Assembly (NCBI GenBank): GCA_964415295.1
Contig: CAYPYN010000003.1
Location: 434,001-498,000 of the forward strand
Length of the DNA stretch: 64,000 bases
Origin: SB21 sp964415295
GTDB lineage: Bacteria; CLD3; SB21
Direction of reading: 5' to 3'
Part shown: positions 9,924 to 18,332 of the stretch, piece after piece
Layout of the letters: each line of letters starts with the position of its first letter
Numbering within the stretch: the stretch's first letter is position 1
Notes under the pieces: model-generated
Database searches by the model: none
Seen by the model: the letters and a program-made list of their open reading frames with translations, nothing else
What the model was told of the DNA's origin: nothing
Translations under genes and position numbers: made by a program

Positions 9924-10780
9924 GAATTTTTCTTTCGTAACTCTCTTTGTTCTGCTATCAGGCGGCATAACCTTGTCAAGTCATCATACATACGTTGAAA
10001 ATGACGGCCGTGGCGAATTAGGATCTTCCGATGATGAGCAATAGTCACTCGGTCATTTCTTGCGGCCGGTCCTGTGAGCGCCATTGAAACACCAAGGCTC
10101 TCGGCATTATGAATGGTCTGGTGAAGAATGGGGCCCAATATCTTCAGGGTTTGTTTTTCAGATAAACCCATCTCCTTATAAAGCCGAACGGCCATGAACA
10201 GTAATGCGATCGTAAAATTGGACGAGATCACACCGCCCAGATGATAAACCGCTTTCTTATTGCTAGGAATGATCCAGGCAGAGGAGCCTATCCGCTTGAT
10301 CATTCTCTTGATCAAAGAAACCGATTTTGGATGACCCTCAATTCCAAAATAGATATTCCCAAAATGATTGTCCAATGTTTGTTTTGTCCACTTTATCTTT
10401 GACGGAAATGACTGCATCGGGTGCATGGATGCTGTGAAGCAAGCAAAGGCCTTCTTGCGGATCATTGACTTTCCTACTGAAATGGAACCTGAGGTGTGGA
10501 CAATATGGACTTCGCGGCTGGAAAAATTTATTTCGTACAATTGCCGAACGGTTTTCTCTATTTCACGGTCAGGAACGGTAACTATAATAATAGAAGAGGA
10601 ATAAACTATTCCTATATCCGTACCGTAGTACAAACATCCGACTTTTTTTGCAAGATTCCGGGCTGAAACGATGTTTTGGCTCACAACGGCCGATAAGACC
10701 ACATTTTTTTGACGGAGTCTCAAAGCTAATGCGCGTCCTAAAGCTCCGGCGCCGACAATGCTTACGGTGTTCGTATCCAT
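9920..10780 (-). CDS. Rossmann-like / DUF2520 dehydrogenase
   Basis: This ~286-residue protein has an N-terminal NAD(P)-binding fold (VSIVGAGALGRALALRL) and a helical C-terminal half with the DUF2520 pattern: HTSGS, the HPMQSFP segment, and KKAVYHLGGVISSNF. The family resembles prephenate or 6-phosphogluconate-type dehydrogenases; the substrate is not known. I chose ATG 10780 (MDTNTVSIVGAG) since GAAAGGAT lies just upstream; the frame stays open to 10864 without family similarity. It heads the DUF2520-lipoprotein-ruvC unit. Confidence 0.85.
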   Translation of the reverse strand: MDTNTVSIVGAGALGRALALRLRQKNVVLSAVVSQNIVSARNLAKKVGCLYYGTDIGIVYSSSIIIVTVPDREIEKTVRQLYEINFSSREVHIVHTSGSISVGKSMIRKKAFACFTASMHPMQSFPSKIKWTKQTLDNHFGNIYFGIEGHPKSVSLIKRMIKRIGSSAWIIPSNKKAVYHLGGVISSNFTIALLFMAVRLYKEMGLSEKQTLKILGPILHQTIHNAESLGVSMALTGPAARNDRVTIAHHRKILIRHGRHFQRMYDDLTRLCRLIAEQRELRKKNS

Positions 10781-10939
10781 ATCCTTTCGTATCGATTCGG
10801 CTTTCAAGTAAAATACCTGAAGCACCGATGAAAGGCAAGGCCTGAATGGTTGATCCCAGACCAAAATAGTCTTGCTTTTAAGAGCTCTTATTTTTTACAT
10901 TGTTAGCGTTAATGAATTAAAGTAGGAAATGCATCCGAC

Positions 10940-11173
10940 ATGAATTTTGATTCGTATATCCCCAGCAATGAGAATGAAAACAGTGAATTCCGTAAAGTAG
11001 CCGAGACCTATTTCAATAACTATATTGTAAACTGGTGCAACCGCAATCATATTGATGCCGCATCCCGGGAACATATGATACGGGTACTGTCGGATTATTC
11101 GGTTTTCTTTTTTGACAGCCTGATGCACGACATGGCCGACGGGGCGCCTTTCGAGAACGATCTTAAGAATTGA
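10940..11173 (+). CDS. Small acidic hypothetical protein
   Basis: The protein is 77 residues, soluble and predicted helical, with the sequence running MNFDSYIPSN to PFENDLKN. AGGAAA lies 13 bp before the ATG. No family is recognised. Its stop is one base before the start of the DUF2203 gene, so the two are likely co-translated, and the conserved placement could be tested by neighbourhood comparison. Confidence 0.6.
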   Translation: MNFDSYIPSNENENSEFRKVAETYFNNYIVNWCNRNHIDAASREHMIRVLSDYSVFFFDSLMHDMADGAPFENDLKN

Positions 11174-11174
11174 A

Positions 11175-11570
11175 ATGTCCGGTTATTTTCATAAACGTCA
11201 TTTTACGTTAGAGGAGGCGAGGGAAAAACTTCAATCGGTCCGCCCGCAATGTGAAAAGCTGCGTCAATTGAAATCCAGACTTGACGAACTGAATTACAAT
11301 CTTTACAAACACGAGTATTTTGGAGGTTTAGGACCCAACGGGTCAAAGTTTCACCCGGTCGAGCTGGAACAGCTCGTGCAGATCATGAGGAATTTCGAAA
11401 AAGAGGGTATCGTGGTGAAAAGCCTCCAGGAAGGGCTCATAGACTTTCCGAGCCTTCGTCCCAATGGAGAAGAGGTTTATCTCTGCTGGAAGCTCGGAGA
11501 AAGCGATATTGCTTTTTGGCATTCCATGGACGGCGGATTCAGCGGGCGCCGGCCGATGATCGAATGGTGA
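11175..11570 (+). CDS. DUF2203 family protein
   Basis: This 131-residue protein has the DUF2203 pattern: a start with HFTLEEAREKL, a helical hairpin, then GLIDFPSLRPNG, EVYLCWKLGE and FWHSMDGGFSGRRP. The family is a widespread small soluble protein of unknown function. It follows the small hypothetical gene by one base. Confidence 0.9.
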   Translation: MSGYFHKRHFTLEEAREKLQSVRPQCEKLRQLKSRLDELNYNLYKHEYFGGLGPNGSKFHPVELEQLVQIMRNFEKEGIVVKSLQEGLIDFPSLRPNGEEVYLCWKLGESDIAFWHSMDGGFSGRRPMIEW

Positions 11571-11626
11571 CCATGTTCTTTTTGTCTTTCCATCCTTTTT
11601 CTCTCATTTGCCAGTCTTGATGAGGA

Positions 11627-11719
11627 ATGGATTTCTTAGCGCAGCTGGAGAAACTCCATGATACGTTTATTTTATCTGAAACCCAATTTCACAAGCTTAT
11701 TATGGATAAGGCGGGATGA
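11627..11719 (+). CDS. Possible 30-residue leader peptide
   Basis: A short frame (MDFLAQLEKLHDTF to MDKAG) begins at ATG 11627 and its TGA overlaps the ATG of the kinase gene as ATGA. GAGGA precedes the start but is unusually close. It could be a coupling peptide or chance; there is no homology argument for it. Confidence 0.25.
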   Translation: MDFLAQLEKLHDTFILSETQFHKLIMDKAG

Positions 11720-12342
11720 GAGGATTGATCCTCGAAGGAATTGCCGGCAGCGGTAAGACGTCGGTCCTTCGTTATCTAAAGAAACGTGCGGCTGAAACCG
11801 AAGACTCTTGGCTCGTCCTTAATGAGTGTTTGACTGAAAGAGCTTTGGAACCGCTTCGGAGCGCTGATTTGGAGAAAAGCCTTCGCCATCTGAATGCCGT
11901 TGTTTCTGTGATCGACGCGCTTGACCATCTTAGTTCAGCCGTACCCAAGCGCTTTCAAAATCAGACGCGCTACCTCATGGAGCGATTACATTTCAGTCAT
12001 TGTCTGGATGTCGGCGGATTTGATCTCTTTGACGCTTACGAAGCGCTTGACCGTCGCATGTACGAATTGGGAGCGCGCACGGTGCTGCTGACAGTACAAC
12101 AGGATAAGATAATGGAACGCAGCGTCACGTCAACAAAAACGTATCGTCCCGCTTCTTGGGCCAATTACCTCCAAAGTATTGCTGATTCGGATGAAGGTGT
12201 CGCGGAATACTATAGTCGCCAGCAGGAATTTTTTATAGGTCTCTGCCGCCGATCCGTAGCCGCCTCCATGATTGTGGATGCCACGAACGGGGACTGGGAG
12301 GATTTGTCTTTTCAGATCATGGATTTCCTGGAGAGGGATTAA
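11716..12342 (+). CDS. P-loop nucleoside/nucleotide kinase-like protein
   Basis: This 208-residue protein begins with a Walker A motif (EGIAGSGKTS, Lys14) right after the start, as in thymidylate or deoxynucleoside kinases. A central helical region with LMERLHFSHCLD and a C-terminal VDATNGDWEDLSFQIMDFL segment fit that fold. Substrate assignment is not possible from sequence alone. It is followed 18 bp later by the HD hydrolase gene, which suggests a shared nucleotide-metabolism or signalling theme. Confidence 0.7.
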   Translation: MRGLILEGIAGSGKTSVLRYLKKRAAETEDSWLVLNECLTERALEPLRSADLEKSLRHLNAVVSVIDALDHLSSAVPKRFQNQTRYLMERLHFSHCLDVGGFDLFDAYEALDRRMYELGARTVLLTVQQDKIMERSVTSTKTYRPASWANYLQSIADSDEGVAEYYSRQQEFFIGLCRRSVAASMIVDATNGDWEDLSFQIMDFLERD

Positions 12343-12360
12343 ACTTACGGAGTATGGGGT

Positions 12361-13017
12361 GTGAAAACCGATGAACGCAAAATGAACCGGGCAACGCCGC
12401 AGACAAGAAAAGACGCGGAGTTCTTTGACAAATTCAACGATATGGAATACATCGAGAAGAAATTCCATGAATACATCGGACGTTATAAATTCCAAAAATC
12501 TGAAAAACTCATGATACGGAAGGCGCTTGATTTTGCGAAACTGGCTCACAACGGCCAGACCCGCGATGAAGGAACGCCATACATCATGCATCCTATCCGT
12601 GTCGCGAATATCCTCATGGACGAGGTATCCTCGATGAAAAGCGACATGATTTGTGCGGCATTGCTTCACGATGTGATCGAGGATTGTCACATTACCATGA
12701 AGGAGCTGAAGAACAATTTCAATGAGATCATTGCGCAGATGGTTAAAATTCTGACCAAAGATCCGTCCATCGAAAATCACAAGCGCGTATATTATGAGAA
12801 TATCATGAACTCAACGGAGCCGGTGAAACTTTTGAAAGTCTGCGATCGGCTCGACAATCTCCGGTCTCTTCGGTTTGGAGGTAATAAAGCCAAAATACGC
12901 CGTTATGTCAGCGAGACCGAGAAGAAATACCTTCCCATGGCAGAGATTACCAATAATTATCTATTTCGCGAACTGAAGCACGAATTGACTGTAACGCGAA
13001 ACCGGATGCGCAGATAA
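12361..13017 (+). CDS. Stand-alone SpoT/MESH1-type HD phosphohydrolase
   Basis: This 218-residue protein has the HD domain found in the hydrolase half of RelA/SpoT: His63 (LAHNGQTRDEGTPYIMHP), His77, the pair His103/Asp104 with following Glu107/Asp108 (LLHDVIED), and Asp162 in KVCDRLDNLRSL. These match the Mn-binding and catalytic set of (p)ppGpp pyrophosphohydrolases. No synthetase, TGS or ACT domain follows, so it resembles small alarmone hydrolases. I use the GTG at 12361 because GGAG sits 8 bp upstream; an ATG at 12382 is an alternative. (p)ppGpp as substrate is inference from the family. Confidence 0.85.
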   Translation: MKTDERKMNRATPQTRKDAEFFDKFNDMEYIEKKFHEYIGRYKFQKSEKLMIRKALDFAKLAHNGQTRDEGTPYIMHPIRVANILMDEVSSMKSDMICAALLHDVIEDCHITMKELKNNFNEIIAQMVKILTKDPSIENHKRVYYENIMNSTEPVKLLKVCDRLDNLRSLRFGGNKAKIRRYVSETEKKYLPMAEITNNYLFRELKHELTVTRNRMRR

Positions 13018-13019
13018 CG

Positions 13020-13238
13020 GTGGTGAAGTTGGACACAGGGAAAAGCGCACTATTCGTAAAGGAAGATGAGGCGCTGGAGCCGCGGGAACGATTTTGTAAA
13101 GATTTTGACTTGTCGTGTTTTGAGGTTGAAAGTGCCGCACGCTGCAAATGCGGCACAGCGGCCGTTATCCATGAAATCCGCTATTATACCCTGCCGGTAA
13201 AAGCCATCTGTCCCTTGTGCGACCACCTGTCACAATGA
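13020..13238 (+). CDS. Small Cys-rich protein, possible zinc ribbon
   Basis: This 72-residue frame starts at tandem GTG codons (13020/13023) two bases after the HD hydrolase stop. Its C-terminal half has CKCG and then CPLCDH about 30 residues later, a spacing compatible with a zinc ribbon. There is little Shine-Dalgarno sequence, so translation may be coupled to the gene before it. The function is unknown. Confidence 0.5.
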   Translation: MVKLDTGKSALFVKEDEALEPRERFCKDFDLSCFEVESAARCKCGTAAVIHEIRYYTLPVKAICPLCDHLSQ

Positions 13239-13432
13239 ATTTTCAAAAGAACATCATGCCTTGATAGCCCAGAGAAATCGGCGATGTCGAGCGTTCATCG
13301 GCCCTGAATGATTGTCGTCAGGCGTTGAAGTTCCGGATTCCTCATTTTCTAATTGTAATAATGTGTCGCAGGTATTAATTTAGCGACCGCTAATTCATTT
13401 CTAACTCAAAACAATATAGGTTTGTAAAAATC

Positions 13433-13960
13433 ATGACGGAAAGAACGGGTAAACTGACCATCAAAGGTAATCCTCTCACCCTTTTGGGTGAAGAGATCAA
13501 AGTTGGGCAAAAGGCGCCGGATTTCAGCGCGCGAACCGCGTTTGGTCCGGAAACGACGGTGTCCTTGCATAGTTCCAAGGGTAAGATTCGAATTTTTTCC
13601 GTGGCGCCTTCGCTGGATACGGGCGTTTGCGAAGCCCAGGCTATCCGATTCAATCAGGAAGCCGAAAAATTGGGAGACGATGTCGAGATCATTCAAATCA
13701 GTTCGGACCTGCCGCCGGCCCAGAGTCGTTTCTGTACGCATCAACTGGCCGGCTCGGCTAAAGTCAAAATGGTTTCCGATTATGCGGAGAAATCCTTTGG
13801 CCTGAATTACGGCATTCTAATCAGAGAATGGCAAGTGCTTGGACGCGGGATATTTGTCGTAGGCAAAGACGACATCGTGAAATATGTCGAATATGTTCCT
13901 GAAGTGGCGCAGTTGCCCAATTTTGACAAAGTCCTGGAAGTTCTTCGAAGCCTGAAGTGA
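13433..13960 (+). CDS. tpx: Thiol peroxidase Tpx
   Basis: The protein (175 residues) belongs to the Tpx class of atypical 2-Cys peroxiredoxins that reduce hydrogen peroxide and alkyl hydroperoxides with thioredoxin. The peroxidatic Cys66 lies in SLDTGVCEAQA and the resolving Cys101 in SRFCTHQL, positions equivalent to E. coli Cys61/Cys95. The usual TPVC is TGVC here. The preceding 194 bp hold no gene; the start lacks a clear Shine-Dalgarno site. A terminator follows. Confidence 0.95.
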   Translation: MTERTGKLTIKGNPLTLLGEEIKVGQKAPDFSARTAFGPETTVSLHSSKGKIRIFSVAPSLDTGVCEAQAIRFNQEAEKLGDDVEIIQISSDLPPAQSRFCTHQLAGSAKVKMVSDYAEKSFGLNYGILIREWQVLGRGIFVVGKDDIVKYVEYVPEVAQLPNFDKVLEVLRSLK

Positions 13961-13976
13961 TGAATCGATTCTTACA

Positions 13977-14005
13977 GAAAAGGGCGCCAACAAGCGCCCT
14001 TTTTT
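13977..14005. terminator. Rho-independent terminator after tpx
   Basis: The stem AGGGCGC (13981-13987) pairs with GCGCCCT (13994-14000) and a T-run follows. A short A-run before it means it may also serve the convergent V4R/ParA operon. Confidence 0.9.
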
Positions 14006-14029
14006 ATTTTAACAGTAATGCCAAAGCTT

Positions 14030-14371
14030 CTATGGATCGAGCCTGGATATGAATTCAGCAATTGTTTCTGGTCTGTGTGTAAAAAGAACCGGGCGTTTCT
14101 GAGTGCCTTTCGGCCGATGCAGTCCGGTTGTGATAAAATGCCCTACAGACCCGGTGCGCTCTTCGTTGGAATGAGAAGTAACAATCAGAACTTCGCCAAT
14201 CGGTGCAAGAAAGTCGGCAATCGTGAGGAAGTCTTTATTAAAAAAAACCCTGGCCGCTTCCGTCTCAGACCTCGTATAACGTTTTACCGGTTTGGGCATC
14301 AGTTTTTGAAACTCATTCAGCAATCCGGCGGCCGATTCGGTTTCTTTGAACGTGGACTTATTGAAAGACAT
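14030..14371 (-). CDS. Small protein of the V4R/ParA operon, unknown function
   Basis: This 113-residue soluble protein starts MSFNKSTFKETESA. I chose ATG 14371, which has GAGGA 9 bp upstream and lies 2 bp after the stop of the V4R gene; a TTG at 14377 is less likely. Its C-terminal half (FLAPIGEVLIVTSHSNEE, then GHFITTGLHRP) looks like an alpha/beta fold. No family is recognised. The position at the end of the unit suggests it works with the ATPase and the V4R proteins. Confidence 0.65.
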   Translation of the reverse strand: MSFNKSTFKETESAAGLLNEFQKLMPKPVKRYTRSETEAARVFFNKDFLTIADFLAPIGEVLIVTSHSNEERTGSVGHFITTGLHRPKGTQKRPVLFTHRPETIAEFISRLDP

Positions 14372-14373
14372 GA

Positions 14374-15042
14374 TCAATCTTCCTCGATTTCTCTTTTTAC
14401 CTTTTGAAAGGCCTCCAGCGGAGAATAATTCTGTCCGATGTAGTTCTTTACCAATCCTATCGTTTCCTCATTATCGAGAAGAAAGGAGCACCATTCGTAT
14501 CCCTCCGTGCGGCAGGTGATTTCCACGCAAGCCAGGGGCATTTTGGAAATCCGGCTGAATATGCCGGCAAAAAAACCCGCATATAAATCACAACCGGTGT
14601 CAGAAGATGTGCCGGTCTTCGCCGTCTTATCGGAATCCGTTAGAATCGAATTGTAGAGATCCACAAAAAGGAAATCGTCCCTACGTTTCAATTCGAAATT
14701 TCCCCATCCAAGAGCCGCAAGATGATTGGTGAAGATGCGATGGAACTGGCTCATGCTCAAGTCTTTGATGGAACGGGTTTCGGGAAATAATTTCAGGGCC
14801 AATTTCTCGACTTTGGTATATATTTCTTCGCCCCAGGAGAAACCAATACGGTACCAAATTTCACGATGCCGATCTGGAAACCGCTCTTGCACAAATTCCA
14901 ATGCGCCATTAAGGAAACCTCTGTCGATGGCGACAGCCCTGGTCTCACCGTCGACAGTAATCTCGGCAGTAAGCGGTGAGAACTGAACATAGTTATCGGG
15001 TAAGATGTGTTCGGCGAATTTCTCTGTCAAAGCGTCCGGCAT
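14374..15042 (-). CDS. V4R-like domain protein (intact Cys motif)
   Basis: This 222-residue protein has a helical N-terminal half with FSWGEEIYTKV and a C-terminal V4R (4-vinyl reductase-type) segment: LYAGFFAGIFSRI, then CVEITC and GYEWCSF with Cys172, Cys177 and Cys185. V4R domains are small-molecule or metal-binding sensor modules related to Bet3/HNOB folds. It is a paralogue of the product of 15887-16543. It lies 23 bp after parA in the same operon. Ligand and output are unknown. Confidence 0.7.
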   Translation of the reverse strand: MPDALTEKFAEHILPDNYVQFSPLTAEITVDGETRAVAIDRGFLNGALEFVQERFPDRHREIWYRIGFSWGEEIYTKVEKLALKLFPETRSIKDLSMSQFHRIFTNHLAALGWGNFELKRRDDFLFVDLYNSILTDSDKTAKTGTSSDTGCDLYAGFFAGIFSRISKMPLACVEITCRTEGYEWCSFLLDNEETIGLVKNYIGQNYSPLEAFQKVKREIEED

Positions 15043-15065
15043 AGATGTGTCCGTTCAAATGCGGT

Positions 15066-15881
15066 TTAAAGGTTATGGGTTATAAGTTCGCGGTGAGAAT
15101 TGGCAAAAAATTTCAAATGAATTTCTTCCGCGAGATTGTAATAGGCCTTAAGGCCGCTCGACGATCGTTCGAGATCGTTTAGAGCGTCCGATAAGGGGCG
15201 ATGGCCGGTGTACAGCAAGTTAAGCGATGTATCACGCGGGATCGATGTCTCGAAGACAAGGTCTTCCGTAAAGAATTTTCGAACTTCATCATGTACAAGA
15301 TGGGAAGCTTCACTGCTTTCATCGTGCATCGTAAGCAGGATTCCTGCGATCTCAATCCCGTTGTTAGACGATTTCTTGATGTCGATCAGTTGATGAAGCA
15401 GTTGAGGAAAAGTTCGCAGGCTCAGAGGCTCACTTTGCAGAGGTATGATCGCATAGTCTGACGCCGCCAGAGCGCCCGTTGATATGACACCAATACCCGG
15501 AGGGCAATCGATAAGTATCAGATCGAAATGGGAAGAGGCCAGGAGCAGGGATTCACGGAAGAGCCCCGTGGCGCGGGTGGAATCTTCAAAGGCTTGTATC
15601 TCGGAATGCGAATTAGGGATGCCCGAATCCATGACGTATAAATTCTCCAGTTCGGTCGTTTGCGCACCGTCGAGAATGTCGGTCTCACCGCAGAAAACCT
15701 GATAGAGGCCCATGGAGGACTGCGGCGCCTTATTGAGACTGTATACGATGCCGCCCTGGGGGTCTGCATCGAGGATAAGCACCTTGCGGCCAGCCTTTGC
15801 AAACGCCACGCCCAGATTAAGAGCCGTGGTGGTCTTGCCGACGCCTCCTTTTTGGCTGACTATGCTGAAGATGACACCCAT
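15066..15881 (-). CDS. ParA/Soj-family ATPase
   Basis: This 271-residue protein is a full ParA/MinD-superfamily ATPase: deviant Walker A KGGVGKTT at residues 11-18 with signature Lys11, switch I DADPQGG, Walker B LILIDCPPGIG, and the IPRD motif near the C terminus. Such ATPases position plasmids, chromosomes, receptor clusters or other cargo. There is no ParB gene or obvious parS cluster beside it. Instead it sits between two V4R paralogues with gaps of 5 and 23 bp, so those proteins are the likely cargo, adaptors or regulators. Confidence 0.92.
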   Translation of the reverse strand: MGVIFSIVSQKGGVGKTTTALNLGVAFAKAGRKVLILDADPQGGIVYSLNKAPQSSMGLYQVFCGETDILDGAQTTELENLYVMDSGIPNSHSEIQAFEDSTRATGLFRESLLLASSHFDLILIDCPPGIGVISTGALAASDYAIIPLQSEPLSLRTFPQLLHQLIDIKKSSNNGIEIAGILLTMHDESSEASHLVHDEVRKFFTEDLVFETSIPRDTSLNLLYTGHRPLSDALNDLERSSSGLKAYYNLAEEIHLKFFANSHRELITHNL

Positions 15882-15886
15882 ACTTA

Positions 15887-16543
15887 TTATTCCAGGTGTT
15901 GATTGCCGAAGGCTGTCATGACTTCTTTTTCCGATTTCCCGGCGTTCAATAGTTCCGCAATTTCTCCGACTACAGCCGGCAGACTCAAAGCAAAGCGGTT
16001 ACGTTCCGCCGTACGATCTTTTGATAGGGCCGCACAGGCCAATTCTTTACCGGAAATCCGTGAAAACAATCCTGCAAAGAAACCGCAGAGCATCGTATTC
16101 ATATGATCGGCATTCGGTTTTTCAATGAAACATTCGACCGCGTTCTTAAGGTTGATAATGTAGAACTTGTTTCCTTCGGTGATGCGAAATTGGCCGATAC
16201 CGGCATAACTGAGATGGCTATTCAAATGTTCGATAAATTCATCCTTCAGATAGTCCTGCGGCCTGCCGATACTTTCCATCTTTGCCTGGCCAAGGCGCAT
16301 CCGAAGCGTTTCATAAAATTCTTCGCCCCAACAGCGGCCGAAGGCGTAAAAGAATTCCTTGGTCTCCTTTGATCCGGATTCCTTTATGAGAAGATCCTGC
16401 AGGGCCGTGAGAAAAGAAAGATCGGCAATACCGACGCGCAACGGCATTTGCGTAAATGGATCATTGACCGTAAGGCTTCCGGCGGCGTAATCGACTTTTA
16501 CATTACTGAGAACAGTTTTTTCGATTGGATTATTGATGGCCAT
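15887..16543 (-). CDS. V4R-like domain protein (degenerate Cys motif)
   Basis: This 218-residue paralogue of the 14374-15042 product shares the FGRCWGEEFYETL and MLCGFFAGLFSRISGKELAC landmarks in the same order. The following segment reads ALSKDRTAERNRFAL, so the Glu and the C-x4-C...C positions that the sister protein keeps are lost. It is first in the operon and ends 5 bp before parA. The loss suggests that this copy no longer binds the same ligand and may act as a structural partner. Confidence 0.65.
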   Translation of the reverse strand: MAINNPIEKTVLSNVKVDYAAGSLTVNDPFTQMPLRVGIADLSFLTALQDLLIKESGSKETKEFFYAFGRCWGEEFYETLRMRLGQAKMESIGRPQDYLKDEFIEHLNSHLSYAGIGQFRITEGNKFYIINLKNAVECFIEKPNADHMNTMLCGFFAGLFSRISGKELACAALSKDRTAERNRFALSLPAVVGEIAELLNAGKSEKEVMTAFGNQHLE

Positions 16544-16717
16544 GGTGATGCAGATATTGAATGATTAAAATTGCGTGTGAAACTACCATTTTTTTGTTTA
16601 TAAATCAATGTTAAAATGCTACGGCGCGCCGCCTCCAGAGGCAAATTTTGATTTGAATTTGGCGTTTATTTTTTTAGCTTTAACTCAATTTCCATAGAGC
16701 ATAAGTACAATACCGGT

Positions 16718-17245
16718 ATGTCCAAATTCATAGTTCACATCTCCAAAGAATATCTGAAGTTCAGTGCGGCACATTTCACTATTTTTGATGACAACGATGT
16801 GGAGCGCCTGCATGGACACAACTATTATGTCGCCCTTGACATCGAATGCCGCGACGACAACGTCAACGGTATCACGTTTGATTTCAAAAGAGTCAAACGC
16901 ATGATGCAGGGGTTGTGCGAAGCGCTGGATGAAAAGATCCTGCTGCCTACGGAATCCAAGTATCTGAAGTTATCCAAAAACCATGACCAGTTTGAAGTGG
17001 TATTTTCCGGTTCCGGTTTCAATAAGAACTACAGTTTTCCCTGCGAGGACGTAGAGATTCTGCCGATCAGCAACGTCACGTCAGAGCTTCTGGCAAAATA
17101 TCTGTGTGAGGCCTTTTGTAAGAAACTCGAGTCTTTTTGGAAGGAGAGCCGTCCTGGTATAGAAATGGTGAGTTACGTCATTTCCGTAGCGGTACGTGTG
17201 GAAGAAACCAAGGGACAGGCGGCGAGCTATGTGTGGGAATATTAA
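16718..17245 (+). CDS. 6-pyruvoyl-tetrahydropterin synthase / QueD family enzyme, atypical
   Basis: The protein (175 residues) has the T-fold zinc site: His19 (FSAAHF), His32 and His34 (LHGHNY), and a late Glu (VRVEET). The catalytic Cys that QueD and classical PTPS carry between the first His and the HGH motif is absent (segment TIFDDNDVER). There is also a longer middle region (residues ~75-125). It therefore may be a PTPS-III/IV-like branch acting on dihydroneopterin triphosphate, not the queuosine enzyme. It diverges from the V4R/ParA operon and overlaps the lipoprotein gene by 17 bp. Confidence 0.8.
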   Translation: MSKFIVHISKEYLKFSAAHFTIFDDNDVERLHGHNYYVALDIECRDDNVNGITFDFKRVKRMMQGLCEALDEKILLPTESKYLKLSKNHDQFEVVFSGSGFNKNYSFPCEDVEILPISNVTSELLAKYLCEAFCKKLESFWKESRPGIEMVSYVISVAVRVEETKGQAASYVWEY

Positions 17246-18311
17246 GAAATCGGCTTTTTTGGTTCCAAGATCTGTAAATTGCGTTTGCGGATCTATCGTA
17301 TGGCTGACTGTGGTCGGATGGTGTTTTGCCTTTGTGAGTTCTTGTGGGACGCAAAAACCCGAGCCCATCCCGGAACTGCGTGTTTCCGAATCAAAGGTCT
17401 ATTTGGATAACCAATACCTGATGCCGCTTGATAGTCTGACTGGACAAAAAGGATATTTGATCCAAAGCTTAGAGAACCTGCTGGTTGCCAGCAGAGAAGG
17501 AGCTGGCAGGTATAGGGACAGCCTTTTGGCCGACATGAGTGAACCGACCATCGAGAAAGACCATGAAGTTGTGTCTAAACCCAGCGCTTCGAGCATCCGG
17601 CAGATAGATTCACTTAAGGACCAGCCCTTTAAGATCAGATTCAAGACACAACAAAGAATATCTGTGGACACATTCATAAAGATCTATTATACCGCGTCCG
17701 TGTCGGGCTACGACGTGGTTGAGATTCAATATGCTAATTATCGCGGAGAGGACATTCAGTACGTGGACGTTGTGAGAGACCGATGCACGCGGTATTCCAA
17801 GGTTCTTAATTTTTTTGGCTCAGGGCAAAGGGACTCAGTGGAAATCATAGATACTAAGCCGCTTGAATCTCTTGATTTCTTGAAACTCGTCAAAGAGGGC
17901 AGTCATATCCCTGATCATCGGCATCAAAGACCGGAAGGTTCATTAAAGACTATTGTTGAACTGGTAAAGCAAGGTATCAATCTTAAGTTCGAATGGGTCA
18001 CGGAAACTAACGATTCGATCATTTGGAAAGACTATTGGGTTCTTGAAGCCAATAAGGATGTTACGCTGCCAAATATTGGTGAGAGTTATAACTGGACAGG
18101 CCTCAGACAGACTATTGAGAAACTAGCAAGAAGCCTGAGTGAAATGCCGCAAACTTTTTACTGCGAAAACATCATCTTTGTTCGATGCAGCGGTCAAACT
18201 GATTTTGACGATTTTAGAAAGGCCGTAAGCGCAACAAGCCGAATCAAAATTGATATCGGGCAAGACTCTGTTTACTGGTACAAGGGAGTGGTTCCGCAAT
18301 TGAATTATTAA
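17229..18311 (+). CDS. Predicted lipoprotein, unknown function
   Basis: This ~360-residue protein starts MCGNIKKSAF and has a long hydrophobic signal (SIVWLTVVGWCFAFVSSCG) with lipobox VSSC. I chose ATG 17229, inside the end of the PTPS gene; the open frame extends to 17196 without a better start. The mature region is mixed charged alpha/beta with no motif I recognise. A late segment (IIFVRCSGQTDFDDFRKAV) faintly recalls ExbD-type periplasmic domains, but I do not rely on it. Confidence 0.65.
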   Translation: MCGNIKKSAFLVPRSVNCVCGSIVWLTVVGWCFAFVSSCGTQKPEPIPELRVSESKVYLDNQYLMPLDSLTGQKGYLIQSLENLLVASREGAGRYRDSLLADMSEPTIEKDHEVVSKPSASSIRQIDSLKDQPFKIRFKTQQRISVDTFIKIYYTASVSGYDVVEIQYANYRGEDIQYVDVVRDRCTRYSKVLNFFGSGQRDSVEIIDTKPLESLDFLKLVKEGSHIPDHRHQRPEGSLKTIVELVKQGINLKFEWVTETNDSIIWKDYWVLEANKDVTLPNIGESYNWTGLRQTIEKLARSLSEMPQTFYCENIIFVRCSGQTDFDDFRKAVSATSRIKIDIGQDSVYWYKGVVPQLNY

Positions 18312-18332
18312 TCACCTAGTTTGAAAGGAAAG

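Noticed and set aside
15066..15881. Plasmid or chromosome partition locus
   Set aside because: No parB gene or cluster of parS-like palindromes lies beside the ParA gene.
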